64,000 nucleotides of DNA, taken from assembly GCA_003290165.1 (NCBI GenBank), contig QNQO01000806.1:62001-126000 (forward strand). The letters are read 5' to 3'. Both the position numbers and the translations under genes were made by a program. Source of the DNA: Berberis thunbergii. Lineage: Eukaryota > Streptophyta > Magnoliopsida > Ranunculales > Berberidaceae. Numbering within the stretch: position 1 is the first letter of the stretch; the number at the start of each line of letters is the position of its first letter. Below, in pieces: positions 36,647 through 48,083 of this stretch. Under the pieces are notes generated by a model, which was not told where the DNA came from, made no database searches, and saw only the letters and a list, made by a program, of their open reading frames with translations.

Positions 36647-37429
36647 TCATCTTAAACAGAAGAGATCGATGCAATTGCATGGAATTTTGAATTGAATGAG
36701 GAAGAGAGCTCGAGAGTTGAACATACGTCGGGCATGAGTCTCCTGATGTGTGTGACTTACCAAGCCGTAACAAAAGCAAAAAGCGGGCATATTTTCATCG
36801 TAAAACTTGATAATAAAAAAAATGTAAAACGATTGGCCATGGATGTAGCCAAAGTCTGTTTGCATGGTGTTGGGAATAGATTTTGTGGTATTGATCCAGA
36901 ACTTAAACCGGATGTAGGGTATAATCATATCTTTGACTGATGGCATATCCACCTCCATAAACTCCCCGGAGCTATCGACCAGAAGCTTAACATCTTGGAG
37001 TGAGATCTTTCGAGCCGAGAACTGGTGAAAGCGGACCCAACAAGGCATGATCGCATAGTTGATGCTTAGGTAATCTTTTTTCCAATCTTTAACTGAAATG
37101 AGTTTGCCAAACAATGACCATGGGGCATTGTGAGTCACCTTGTATTTGTCTTCTGCATCGGTGAACTAAATGAGGTAGAAAGTATTCTTGGTGTCAAGAT
37201 GTTGTTCCAGTTTTTCAACATGGAAATTATGTGACAGATTCCATAGAGGAGACATATGGTGCGCAAACATTTCTTGGAGAAAGCTTGGGAAGTGATGATA
37301 CTTTGCAACATCACATAACTCTCGACTATCATTATCTTCTTCATATCGGGTAGCAAAGGCCGGAGCCGAGATGGTTAAATGTAAAACAAGGTGTTGCTCC
37401 AAGTGAGCCATCATTTGAGTGTCAGGCAT
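36647..37429 (-). pseudogene. L1 ORF1 (gag-like, DUF4283 and zinc knuckle), broken
   Basis: Two overlapping minus-strand frames cover a DUF4283-like region (37429-37166, with FPSFLQEMFAHHMSPLWNL) and a continuing part (37138-36647). The latter has WVRFHQFSARKISLQDVKLL and a degenerate knuckle FCFCYGLVSHTHQETHARR in place of C-X2-C-X4-H-X4-C. The frame shift between them and the altered knuckle show decay. The Pro/Thr/Ser-rich frames upstream (38022-37474) and downstream (35975-35373) are probably the low-complexity parts of the same ORF1. Confidence 0.6.
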
Positions 37430-38339
37430 GGTATGTGAGGAAGAAGGTTGTTGGTGTGGTGCGGGTGGTTGTGTTAAGGTCTGGATGGTGGTGAGAATAG
37501 TGTTGGGGCGGAGATATAGGTGGGAGCCGGTTGCGAGGCTTGAGTTAATGGGTTTGTGGAATGATTTTCGGTTTGCACGGGTGAAGAAGTGAGTGAATGA
37601 GTAGGGGATATGGGAGGGTTGTTATGAAATTTTTTAAGAGGATTGAATGTGATGTGGTGAGGAATAGTTGGAGTTGAGTGGCCTGCCATGTTGAGGTCTA
37701 AATGTGTTGGTAACGAACAAAGTGTGTGTGAGAGTGGTGGTAAGTTGAGATTGATGTCAGGTGGTGTGATGGATCGTTGAGGTTGTGTTATGTTGTTATG
37801 TGAGGAGTCCATAGTCAGGGCATGGTAGTAATGATAAGCTTGGAAAAGAAATGTTGTAATAACTGGGTTTGTGGAGAAATAGAGATGTGTCGTTTCTTGA
37901 TGGGATGTTGGAGGTAAAAGGGAATGATTACTCATTTTAATGAACTTAGGTAGAAAGAAAATAGAGTCCGTGTAAACCCTAAAATGGATCGCACAGATGT
38001 CAAAGACCTGCAAAAAACACAAAGAGACAACACAGTAACCAAAAATGGAGTTCAGCAGAAAAAAAACAGTATTTTAGATCGAAGGTAGAAGAGGACACGA
38101 AGAAGAAGAAGAAATAGAAACCCTAAGAAAAGGCATGAGAATCATTGGTAAAAGGGTGATAAGAAGGAAGAAGAAAGATAAAAAAAAATAGAATGGTTGG
38201 AAAAGTAAGAAGGAAAGGAAGAAAGAAAAAGGATCGAGTTTGGCAACAGTTGAAACTCAAACAATTCCCTCTGGTGTAGACTTTAGTTATTTGTTGTGAT
38301 TACAAGACTCTGACCACTTAAAGCAAACACAATCTAAAC

Positions 38340-39347
38340 CAAGGCAGTTAAAGCGTGAAGCAAAACCAAAATGAAATCTGATGGCTTGGCTTTTTTCAAA
38401 AAGCAAAGCGTAAAGCGGTGGCTTTACACAAGTGAAGAGGCCCTTAAAAAACAATTCATATTATATTTTATTTAAATGCATAATTTAAGTATGTTCTCTG
38501 AAAAATTAAAACCATGATTTCCTTAATTCTATATTAATTACATAGTGTTAATGTTAATTTTATTTAAAATTTTAATTTATTTCTTTTTTTTTTGAATTTT
38601 CTAGGTGGGTGCGCTAAAAATGCAACGGGTGCAAATAGCCACCCAAGTTTAAAACATATTTCCTCCTCCCCTGTGTATTGTTCATCGTCTTCCTTCGCCC
38701 ACGTCCGAGCAATCCGGCAGGTTTTCTTCACCTAAAATCTTTGCATTTCTTTTTCATTTCTATTCTTATTCCTTCCCTTTCCCTTTCCGTTCTTTTTTCC
38801 AACCAAAATCAGAGAAAATTCGTAAGATAACTGTTCATCATCTTCCTCCTCCCCCTTCGCCTATGTCCGAGCAATCCGGTTGGTTTCTTTACCTAAAATC
38901 TTCTCTTATCTTCTTCCTTTCTAATCATATTCCTTCCCTCTCCCTTTCCGTTTTTTCCAACCAAAATCAGTAAGATAATTGCGTATTGTTCATCGTCTTT
39001 CTCCTCCCCCCTTCACGTGCGTTCAAGCAATTCGACTGGTTTCTTCGCCTAAAATCTTATTTTCTTCTTCATTTATATTCTTCTTCCTTTCCTTTCCCTT
39101 TCCATTCTTTCTTCTGACCAAAATCAGAGAAAATCTGTAAGAGAATTCCAAAAAAAAATTTGGACACGCTTTGTAACATGAAGCCACCACTTTGGGCGCT
39201 TCAGGTTTCAGCAAAAAAATGCAAAAAACCATGGCTTTTTGTGGCTTCAGAGTAGTGGTCTGACTTTGACCGAAGCGAAGCAAGATGTCATAGCTTGGCC
39301 TAGCTTTTGGCTTTAAGCAGTGAAAAGCCATAGCTTTGACTACTATG
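38340..39347. mobile_element. hAT non-autonomous element, about 1 kb
   Basis: A perfect 8-bp duplication ATCTAAAC flanks it (38332-38339 and 39348-39355). Its ends, CAAGGCAGTTAAAGCGTGAAGC and (inverted) CATAGTAGTCAAAGCTATGGC, form an imperfect inverted repeat. The interior has three tandem-like copies of a segment with CCTTCCCTTTCCCTTTCCGTTCTTTTTTC (about 38640-39130) and no transposase. The empty form of the site, ATCTAAACTTCCTAG, is present in unit 1 at about 29330. Confidence 0.85.
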
Positions 39348-39355
39348 ATCTAAAC

Positions 39356-39879
39356 TTCCTAGCTAGTTACTTTTTTCTTAACTTTTGCTTCTAACGAGTA
39401 GTAGTATAAGTACACAAATTTAATTAATAGTAGACCCACTTCTAATCCAAATAAGGAATGTGATTTATCAAATATTGTCAAAATTTCACCGAATATTTCT
39501 CTTTTTTTAGTTACTGAAATTTCTTTCGAAATCGATTTTTTTTATTTGGTCAATCTCAATATCATAACATTTTAACTCGTTATAATTTTAGTTTAATATT
39601 AAAATTTGGTTATATAAATGATTCTTATACAATATGTAGTTGTATGACATTACGAGCCTCATGATACTCTTTATGTAATTTGTAAGAGTTTAAAATGTTT
39701 AACTTATATTGATAACTTCAAAATTATAATAGAAATTTTTACATTTTTTCTATGCACAACAAAATATTTCATGAAATATTTCTTAAAATCCACTTACTGA
39801 AATTACCTCAAAAAACGAAATTACAATCCTTGAATCCAAATAGGTATAATAAATTTGGTGCATCAAAGCCCCAGCGAAT
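39356..39879. other. AT-rich spacer, rest of duplicated unit 2
   Basis: The first bases continue the duplicated unit (TTCCTAG). No gene is visible in the rest. Confidence 0.4.
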
Positions 39880-41075
39880 GCCATTCTCCTGTTATGGAAA
39901 GTCACCCAGAATATCTTACATACTATGTCTAACCTGAATTGCATCCTCATGCCTATTGAAGACTGTTGTGTCTTCTGTCATGAACACCAAGAGAGTATAG
40001 TTCACTTCTTCTTTCTTTGTCTTGTGATTCAACGACTGTGGCTTCTCTCACCTTTACCCATCAATTGGAGTTTAGCAACGTCTCCTCTCAAACCTCTCAA
40101 GCTTTCTTCAAGTTTATCCGGGACTATGCTACCACCATGGCCCGATTACGAGAAGAGACACTTTCCCGATTTACTGTGGTCATCTAGTAGATTTGGCACG
40201 CCTACAACAATTGTATATTCCAAAGAGAGATCTCTTTATCCTAAGTTTCGTCGCATCTATCAATCACACTTAGTCATCTTGGAGTAAACAGTGGTTTCAC
40301 TCTCCTTGCCCCAACATGGATGAAAGAAACCTAACTTCCCTCCATTAGGTTCTAGAAAACGCCATCATGGCGAAACAAACAGCTCCTTGCACACATCACA
40401 ATCACACTAAGAATTCTAAGGTAGTTCAGTCGTCAATTCCACAATCTGAACCTCAACGATCAAGAATCATTACTATCCACCAACAAATCATGGCGGCTAA
40501 TACACATAGAATTAACTCTTTAGCTAGGGACCCTAGATCTACATCTTTCTCACCATCCACTAATATGATTGTGGTCACTTAAGATGCATGCTTCTTTGCC
40601 TCGTCTCTACAGTGAGCTTTTGGAGTTATGGCGGTGGATGCTTCTGGTATGGTGCGTGCAACCTAGATGGGCACAATTCATGGCCGAGTAACGGATAGTA
40701 CTATGACCAAATATTTTGCAACAGAAGCCGCTCTTTTACTTGTACAGGCAAAACAGTGGCCAACGGGGATGATCTTAGGGAACTCCGGTGCTTTACTATC
40801 TATTATGCATGACAAATTGAAAGATCAGTAGACGGACATACGGTGGATGTGACAACCATTAGTGTGTAGTATTCGGGCTCTTCTTTCAAATTTGCCAGAT
40901 TGGGTTTGTAAATATATCCCTTGGGATCTTAATAGTGAAGCACATGTTTTGGCTTCAACTGCAGGACAACAATTATGTACTTAGTTTGGTTCTTATATTA
41001 ATGCACCTGAGTATGATAAGTTACTACAACTGCCAACAACATTACCTAACTCTCCTATCATTGAATAAGAAGTTT
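39880..41075 (+). mobile_element. 5'-truncated L1 LINE fragment (zinc-binding domain and RNase H)
   Basis: The plus strand encodes the zinc-binding region that follows the L1 reverse transcriptase (CVFCHEHQESIVHFFFLC, WL; 39960-40030). After a degraded stretch comes an RNase H domain (about 40620-40990: MAVDASGMVRAT, TEAALLLVQAKQWPTG, LPDWVCKYIPWDLNSEAHVL). Stops at several points break it. It is in the opposite orientation to the 8.1-kb L1 but clearly related. No target duplication was identified. Confidence 0.75.
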
Positions 41076-41579
41076 AATGTAAAGTGATCCCAGCAGATTT
41101 CACTATACTGTGGACTATGACATTATTTCTACTTGAAATATGAATTCAATATACACTAAGCCAAATCTAAAAGTTTCTCTTGTTCACGTCCCAAAAGATT
41201 TGTTTGTCTCCATGTTGAGTGATTTGTTTCTCTTGAAGAATCTAATAATGTCGATCGATTTCATCTGAGAAGACCATAGCCTTCTTGATAATGCTTAACT
41301 GCATGCGATACTGTCAAAAGTTTGGCTTCATAGCTAGTTAGCTAGACTGAACTGGATCTTCTCCTACTACACACTCTTGCACACCCATAACAAAAATAAT
41401 AATATTAATAATTAAATAAAAGAGAAAAGCATAGGTAGCATGTATTCTTGTAACTAAAACTAACATCCGCAATAATATGAGTCATCAAATACTCAAATAA
41501 GACTCTAATATCGCTTTTCTTGTTGTAAAATATATGGTAGAAAGCATAGAATTACCCATTTGAAAACACTTGCATTCCC

Positions 41580-41580
<1 letters not shown>

Positions 41581-41613
<33 letters not shown>

Positions 41614-41634
41614 ACAAAAAAAAAAAAAAAAAAA
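41581..41634. repeat. Poly(C) tract of 31 followed by poly(A)
   Basis: Thirty-one consecutive C (41581-41611), then AAAC and about 19 A. The minus strand is a long G-run. The exact length is unreliable in any assembly. The frame crossing it on the minus strand (poly-Gly) is not a gene. Confidence 0.95.
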
Positions 41635-42225
41635 GAAGAAGAAGTAGAAGATGAGTTTAACCCTCAAGAGGTGTATATCTAGAAATCCCTTACACTTGCA
41701 CAAAGTTGTCCATAAACCAAACAGAAACCCAAGTGAAAGGAAATAGGTGGGTCTGACCATGGCGGGCGTTTAATAACTGGTCTACTTGTGATAGGTGGAC
41801 CCTCTCTAACCTACCCTTCCTTCATCACCACCACCACCACAGCCACATAACCAATGTTTTCAAGTAAAATCACAAGAAGCATAAATATGTGGAGTGGTGC
41901 ACCATAACATCACCAATTGCTAGTAGAGAGACAAACAATACAAATGGGTTTGGGGACCATAAACCACTCCCATCCCTTCTTTACTTTTTAACATCTTTTA
42001 TTTATTTTAAAAAATTAGGTTTCCACCAGTACATAGGGTTGCAAGTGATGGGGCTGGGATGCTTATACCAAATTCCCCATTTTTAGTTAATTATTATGGT
42101 GTGTAATTAAGTAAGTTATCATGAATAAGTTCATCTATTTCATGTTGGACATCTACTACCCCACTCTCCACTAGAGTGCTAAAGTGTGCAATGTGATCCT
42201 TACACACACACACACATCTCTCTGT

Positions 42226-42368
42226 CTATAAAGCTGCTTGCAGCGTTCATATCTCACACAATGTGGTCCATATATAGAGAGAGCAACTGTATGGGCAAAC
42301 CCTCCCTTCATCTTCTTCTTTACTCTCTCCACTCTTCTTCTCTGTCAGTTTGTTTATCTATATAAAAC
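42226..42368 (+). promoter_or_regulatory. Candidate TATA boxes upstream of MIR396
   Basis: Two TATA-like boxes precede the hairpin: CTATAAAG at 42226-42233 and CTATATAAAAC at about 42358-42368, the second followed by an A-rich and GA-rich leader. A CT-rich stretch (42309-42345) lies between them. Either could start a pri-miR396 transcript; the sequence alone does not decide. Confidence 0.35.
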
Positions 42369-42439
42369 ACAACAGAAGCTGATGAGAGAAGAGAATTAGG
42401 TTTTGACAAGAGAAGAGGAATCAAGTTTTCTTTGTTGGT

Positions 42440-42550
42440 TAAAGTCTTGTCATGCTTTTCCACAGCTTTCTTGAACTTCTTAATTTGTTAATTGTAATTG
42501 ATATAATATGAGGAAGTTCAAGAAAGCTGTGGGAGAACATGGCGATGAGG
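42440..42550 (+). ncRNA. MIR396: MIR396 precursor
   Basis: The 5' arm holds TTCCACAGCTTTCTTGAACT plus a final T (42458-42478), identical to the conserved 21-nt plant miR396b-type mature sequence. The 3' arm holds GTTCAAGAAAGCTGTGGGAG plus a final A (42516-42536), which pairs with it as the star strand. The arms extend with CATG-C/GAACATG pairs around a short AT-rich loop (about 42480-42510). miR396 guides cleavage of mRNAs for GROWTH-REGULATING FACTOR transcription factors, limiting cell proliferation in leaves. Nearly perfect pairing and an intact seed suggest a working gene. It lies in one of the few stretches here without obvious transposons. Confidence 0.95.
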
Positions 42551-42559
42551 ACTTAATTC

Positions 42560-45500
42560 TTCCGGCTTCTTTGGATTTTTTTTTTTTTCTCGTTAGGTGA
42601 TAACTGACGAGCCGTGGACCGGTGGGCGACAATTGCATGCATGGTTCATGGTAATTATTATAATTAAGTAGAAAATGCTACTAATTTTCTTATTGAGTAT
42701 AGGACATGGGTTTTTTTTTTTTTTGATGAAGTTCTGAGTTTCATTTACATTTATGGAAGGAGATTACTTGGATTCTCTACAATGGGGCTCATATGTTATA
42801 ATGAGAAATGGGTTTAATTTTCTTGCTTTTGACAAGAAAAATATCCCTTAATTCACATCAAGAAAGATAACCCAAGAAGACTAGCTAGATTAATGGCAAT
42901 TTAAGATTATTTTTTTTTTTAGATAATTCACAATATATGCACAAAAATGGTTGATGAAAGAGAAAATGAGAAAAATATTGTGATTATTTTTTATTACATG
43001 ATATTTTATGATTGCTTTGAGGATTTGGTAATAATTGAAAGACCACCAGATCCAATGCAATTAGCATGGTTATGATTATGTACAGGTGGCACACTGTGAT
43101 TTGATGGGCACAAGACTAGCTAGCAGTAGTACAACTTACTTTTTTGTTTGTTTCTTATAATTCCCTCTCTCTATTCTATTCTCTTGCTGCAGTAATATTC
43201 TGATAGCCTAGGTAGAACAACCAATCAGGTTTTGCCATGTGTAGTTACCATGGTCAGTAATGATTTGGCCTCGATTATTCTTCTTCTCTTTCACCTCATT
43301 TGTGTGTGTTCTTCTTCTTCTCTGTTGCATCTCCTTTGCACGCTTTGATTCATTTAATCTCAACCATATTGTTGATGCATTGTTTCAAGCACAAGTGTCG
43401 TGGTAAACTTAAAACTTTTAGTTTCAGAGAACTCATCTTCAATTTTAGAACTCATCTTAATCTCAAATTCTGGCTACAGTTTGCCACACCTGGTTGTTTT
43501 TGTTTTTGTTTTTGTTTTTGTTTTTGTTTTTGTTTTTAGAATCTACGATCTCTCTCAGATTTTAGCAGTGTTGCGAGTGGGCAAAAAATGTATAATGTTG
43601 ATATGAAGAAGATAGTTTTCGGCCAGAATGATTATATAGTTTGACATAGTTTCACAAGATGGTTTAGACTTGTGGCGGGTGGCATCACATGGCATAATTT
43701 AGGAGTCCGTACAAACCCTGCTTTTTTTAGGGTTATGTTGCAGAAGATTGTGAATGCCAGGAAAATGGGGGTAATGTGGTGGGGATGTGAGGTGGAGTGG
43801 TAGTCTTTTGAAATTAGGTCCAACTTTTGTGTACACCCCCAAGCCGAGCTCACCATTCCATTGCCTATTGTCTAACAGAAAAAGAAGATTTTCTGCGAGA
43901 TAAGGTTTGATCCATGTGCATTCTTAGATTGATAGTGTTACAAGATGAATTAGTTCCAAGAGAGTGAATGTCAACTGGGGTAAGGTTGGTGGCGGAGGAG
44001 ATGGGGTTGAACGGTGGGATTGTGAAATTTTAGTATAAACTTTTATCTACACCCCATGTTAACTCATTGATCCATCATAATCCGTATTCCGTAGTTCTTC
44101 GTTATGTAGTTCAAATTTGCTGAATCTGTAATATTATTCAACAAGTTTTGTAACAGATTTTAGGTATTCTTATGAAAATTTTACAAGAATGTTCATTAAC
44201 AAGATTATTATTTCGTAATTTAGCAAATCTGTGTCTGACGAACCTAACACAACATTTTCTGTAGTTAGTCATGTTCATGTGTGAACCACTGAATACTGCT
44301 CTCGATCTCATCTATCACGGGTTCTTCAGTACAGATCTGATCATACAAAAAGATCCATCAGAAATATGCATATATAGAAGCTAGCTAGCAAAGCTAGGTA
44401 TCCAGACCCCATATATGAGCCTGAAAACTTAGCCCCACAATGGGTATTATGCGTAGGGGTTTTGAACCTTTAGTGCTACAAATGGACTGCAATATTGCAT
44501 GAAAGTCAGTACAGTGGATGCCCATCTCTCATGTCTTTTCCTGTCCAATGGTTTCTAATGTTTTGCAGAGCCCTCTGTGTTGCAGATTGATTGATCAGTG
44601 TTGCATTATGTATTGTATTGCTTGTATTGTATGACAAATACATGCACGGAGATAAAATTAAAAAATAAAAATAAAAAAATAAAAAAATAAAACACATAAC
44701 GAAGAATATGTATAGAAAGACAGACAGAGAGACTCACATGCATAAGTTGCTGAAAAAAAGTTTTGGGGTTTCAGAAAACAGAAGAAAATTTTGATTTGCC
44801 TTCTTGGATCTTGCACTGATGGGGGAGTTTGTGTAGCTAATTCACTACTGACACCCTTGCTTCTGGTTTCAAGAATAATGGTGTATTGCAGTCAGAATAT
44901 CTTATCATGATGATAATGTAAAGCTTCTTTCGTGTTCCGATTATATTGACCAAATATTAAACAGCTTCCACCATTAAAATTAATAATTTGAAACCCGTGA
45001 TCTTTTTCTTAGAAGGACAAGGGTTTTGATTGGAAGCCAAAACCATTAAATGCCTTTTGCAGGTTGGATCAATGTGATTTGTGATGTTGCTATATTCATT
45101 GTTTTTTTTATTGTTTTTTTTTTTTTTGGTTGAAATTCTATTAATTAGTTATTGTTTTCTAAGTGAAGCACATTCTAATGAAAACCCCATATAGAATATA
45201 CAGGAGAAAGATTAGAATTTCTGCGGTATTAAATCCCAATATTCTAAAGTTTCCAAAAAAAGAAAAAGAAAATGGAATCAATTCTTCTGTGTTAAAGCAT
45301 TATTCATATTGTTCCATTAGTATTCAGATGAAATCAAAATTATTGGTTTGAAACAAGCTCGACTCACTATAGTTGGTGAAAAAAAACAAGAAAATCAAAG
45401 GAGATTAACATGAAAAGCAAAGATGATCTGACAAAAGAAATATATTCAGATCTGTTGCCCAACAAGTCCATTCTGCCAACCCATTTTAGTGTCATCGGAA

Positions 45501-46100
45501 GAAAACTGGAGTTTGCAGAGACCATGTAACATCTCATGGCAAACAAGCCAAGGGATTACGCTCTTTCGCCATATGTACATACAAATTGATAGGTTGTTTG
45601 AACTGTATAACAAATATTTATTTCTACTTGATGCTTGGTCACCTTGTTCTTCAATATTGAACCGGATAAGAGTTCATATTTATTTTTCAATTTTTTACTT
45701 AAAAACAGGAGTATAAGAAAGAGGTAATTATCAAAATGAAAATGAGAATATTGGAGACAAGGTGCCAGTAAGCCCACAAAGAAATGTCATTGCACCGAGC
45801 AAGTTACTCCAACAATCAAAGCTTGTTTTCTAAATAGAGAAATTGATACAGTTTTTCTACTGTTAACTTTTTCACACTGCCTTGTTTTTCTCATGATTTC
45901 TAGCCACTGCAGCATACAAGGCAGTAGTTGCCGACAGAAATTATCAGTTTTCAATCATTGGAACAGACTCGACTCACATAATGATGAGCCTCATAAACTG
46001 AGAGCCCATAGCAAATAGATCGTCTTTTATATCAATTTCAAAATCAAAGATAACACGAATCCTACATGAGAAATCAGACTGTGTTCCAAGTCCCAACCAA
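42560..46100. other. Low-transposon spacer between MIR396 and the Yos1-like gene
   Basis: I see no protein gene or recognisable element. It contains simple repeats (43494-43539; an A/T-rich run at 44655-44695; poly-T near 45115). The first few hundred bases may be the 3' part of the miR396 primary transcript, which I cannot delimit. Confidence 0.4.
43494..43539 (+). repeat. (GTTTTT)n microsatellite
   Basis: About seven copies of GTTTTT in tandem. The frames across it (poly Phe-Val or Phe-Cys) are artefacts. Confidence 0.95.
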
Positions 46101-46173
46101 ATCTAACAAAAGTGAACAATATTATGTTACAGACAGCTAGGTTTTTCACATTTGTAGTATTGATTAACATCAT

Positions 46174-46407
46174 TCACCCAGAAATCACCTTCACAAGAAT
46201 AGTAATAGCATTAAGAACTATAAGGGGTAGTCTCAAGTATTGGGTCGCATTAATCAGCCCTTTGACTTGCCCCTTGATTGATTGTGTTCTACCTCCGTGG
46301 ACATCTGCAAAGCTCCATCCTCTCGGAGCAAGGAACCAATCCTCGTTCAGTATTGCTAGTGCATTTGCAAGAAGCAGGAAGCCTTCCAGCAACGTCCACA
46401 AACCCAT
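46174..46407 (-). CDS. Yos1/IER3IP1-like small membrane protein
   Basis: A complete 77-residue protein starts MGLWTLLEGFLLLANALAI and ends LVKVISG. It matches the Yos1-like family (IER3IP1 in animals), small endoplasmic reticulum/Golgi proteins needed for ER-to-Golgi transport, whose members are about 76-80 residues. Hydrophobic segments lie at residues 4-20 and 58-74, with the conserved NED-X-FLAPRGW block between and GRT-X-S-KGQ after it. The first ATG (46407) gives the family length; the frame is open for 59 codons upstream, but that part has no family match. There is no intron, stop or frameshift. A retrocopy cannot be excluded. Confidence 0.85.
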   Translation of the reverse strand: MGLWTLLEGFLLLANALAILNEDWFLAPRGWSFADVHGGRTQSIKGQVKGLINATQYLRLPLIVLNAITILVKVISG

Positions 46408-47046
46408 TACAGAATTTGCCAATACTTTGCACAACAATGGTTTCAACATTTCAGTATCAAGACAATTCTTCATGGCAATCCGTTTACAGAATTTGCCAAT
46501 ACTTTCGAGTGCATATCGGTTGAACATGGCAAAATTAATATGTTTACTGTCCAAATCAAAGACAAAACTAGCAGGGGGCACCATGGTTGATCACACTTCA
46601 GTGTCACCTATAAGTCAGGGAATTCTGATGCATACAAACACGAGATTATAAAACCAATCGACACAAGGCTGATGCCTTGGACCAAGGCATAGGGTTTCTG
46701 AAAATCTTAACAGAATCTGTTGAGATTTGGTTTGAGTGTCATTTACTCTGCTAGACAAACATTAGAGTTGGGGATATATTTTCTCAAATGTTTAATGTAC
46801 AAATTGATATCTAAAATATAAGATATTTATGAAAAAGAGGAATAATCTCATACCATTGTTGAAATTTGTGTGATAAACTGATGGTTGAAATATGTTTTGA
46901 CTTCTATATGCAACTTATCATTGTTCACGGTGTTCTGAAATCTTTCTGCAGTGTTGAAAGGAATTGAAAACCATAGTGTTTATGCAAAATCATGGTCGAG
47001 TTTATTTGTGTTCTTTTGGAAACTTAATTTGAAGTTTATAACTTTG
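46408..47046. other. Region upstream of the Yos1-like gene
   Basis: A direct repeat TTACAGAATTTGCCAATACT occurs at about 46407 and 46484, spanning the start codon region. No TATA box stands out. The rest up to the Copia LTR is AT-rich with no gene. Confidence 0.4.
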
Positions 47047-48083
47047 TGTTGTAACTGCTGTATAAGATTCAAATGCTGTAAAAGATTCAAATAAAAAGTT
47101 AGGAACGAAGATATCAATTATTCTTGGGTTGAGTCGCGAACTAGGTCACTCTCTTTAAGACGTTTCGCGGCTCTGCCCAAGATTGTGCAAGCAGTGTACT
47201 AGCCCCGCCGTCCCCAGGATAAAACAGCCCAGAATCTTCTCTGTCTCGTTCAAACAATTGCACATTTGATGAACGGAATACTATCACCCTTAAACTCTTG
47301 TTTTTGCTCGGAATCATCAATACATTGTATATAATTTAACAAAGCTAAAAACACTTCTTTGATTGGAATACAAAATGAATTAATTAATTACAAAAGGGAA
47401 AAAAAATTTCTCTCTAATTGCAAAACGAAATGCTCTTGTTGCAAAATATTTTTTCTTTTTTTTTTCTACACTTCTTTTATAAATTCTAACTTTGTGTTGT
47501 TTTTATAGTGAGAATATAGATTCATCAAGATATGAAAATCCGGATAAGTGCATTGACAAAACAAAGAACTCGACTAGGTTCATTGGCACAACAAATGCAT
47601 GAAAAAACGTCCAAGCTTAATTGCTCTTAAAAACAAAGCATGGAAAACGTCCAAGCTTAATTGCACTTTAAAAACAAAACATGGAAAACGTCCAAACTTA
47701 ATTGCACTTAAAAACAAAACGTGGAAAACATGGCAATAGGAAGATGTCTAGATTTATGTACAAAATTTTGTCTAGATTCATCCCTCTCATGAGATTCAAA
47801 ATTTATTTAATGTAAATAAATTTGTAGCAAAAAGAATGTGTTACTCTCTTAATGACCCGACCCGACCCAGACGGACGGCGGCGGGCGCGAGAATCTATCT
47901 CTTCTCTCCTCACAAAAGTGTGGTACCCCAAGGGGTCCAAATCCAAGTTCTAACAATCTCCTTATAAACTCTACCACAAAGAGTTGTATAATAGATATGA
48001 AACTAATATTAGAGAGAGAGATCCAGAGATCGAAACCTGTTAAACACTCATTTTCTTTTATTTAAAAAACCATATTTCCAACA
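47047..48083 (-). mobile_element. Copia LTR (3' LTR of a truncated element)
   Basis: On the minus strand the LTR begins TGTTGGAAATATGG directly after a purine tract GTGGGGGAT (48084-48093). It ends ...GTTACAACA at about 47047, giving the TG...CA ends and TGTTG/CAACA inverted borders usual for Copia. Length is about 1,037 bp. It includes a GC-rich patch (CGCGCCCGCCGCCGTCCGTC). No second LTR is present to the right, so the element is incomplete. Confidence 0.75.

Larger units (their letters stand above)
30179..38303 (-). mobile_element. L1-type LINE with RNase H, about full length, inactive
   Basis: The element reads on the minus strand from about 38303 to 30179. It is flanked by a 16-bp duplication with two mismatches, AAGACTCTAACAACTT (30163-30178) and AAGACTCTGACCACTT (38304-38319). 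A short T-run next to the left copy is the remnant of the poly(A) tail. In order it holds an ORF1-like region with zinc knuckle, endonuclease, reverse transcriptase and RNase H. The length of 8,125 bp includes a 459-bp hAT MITE at 34255. Frames are broken in many places. Confidence 0.87.

Noticed and set aside
35373..38022. Pro/Thr/Ser-rich frames as separate host genes
   Set aside because: They lie inside the L1 with its flanking duplication and fit the low-complexity parts of its ORF1.
41485..41760. 91-codon frame with a poly-Gly, poly-Phe core
   Set aside because: It depends on the poly(C)/poly(A) tract and has no family signature.
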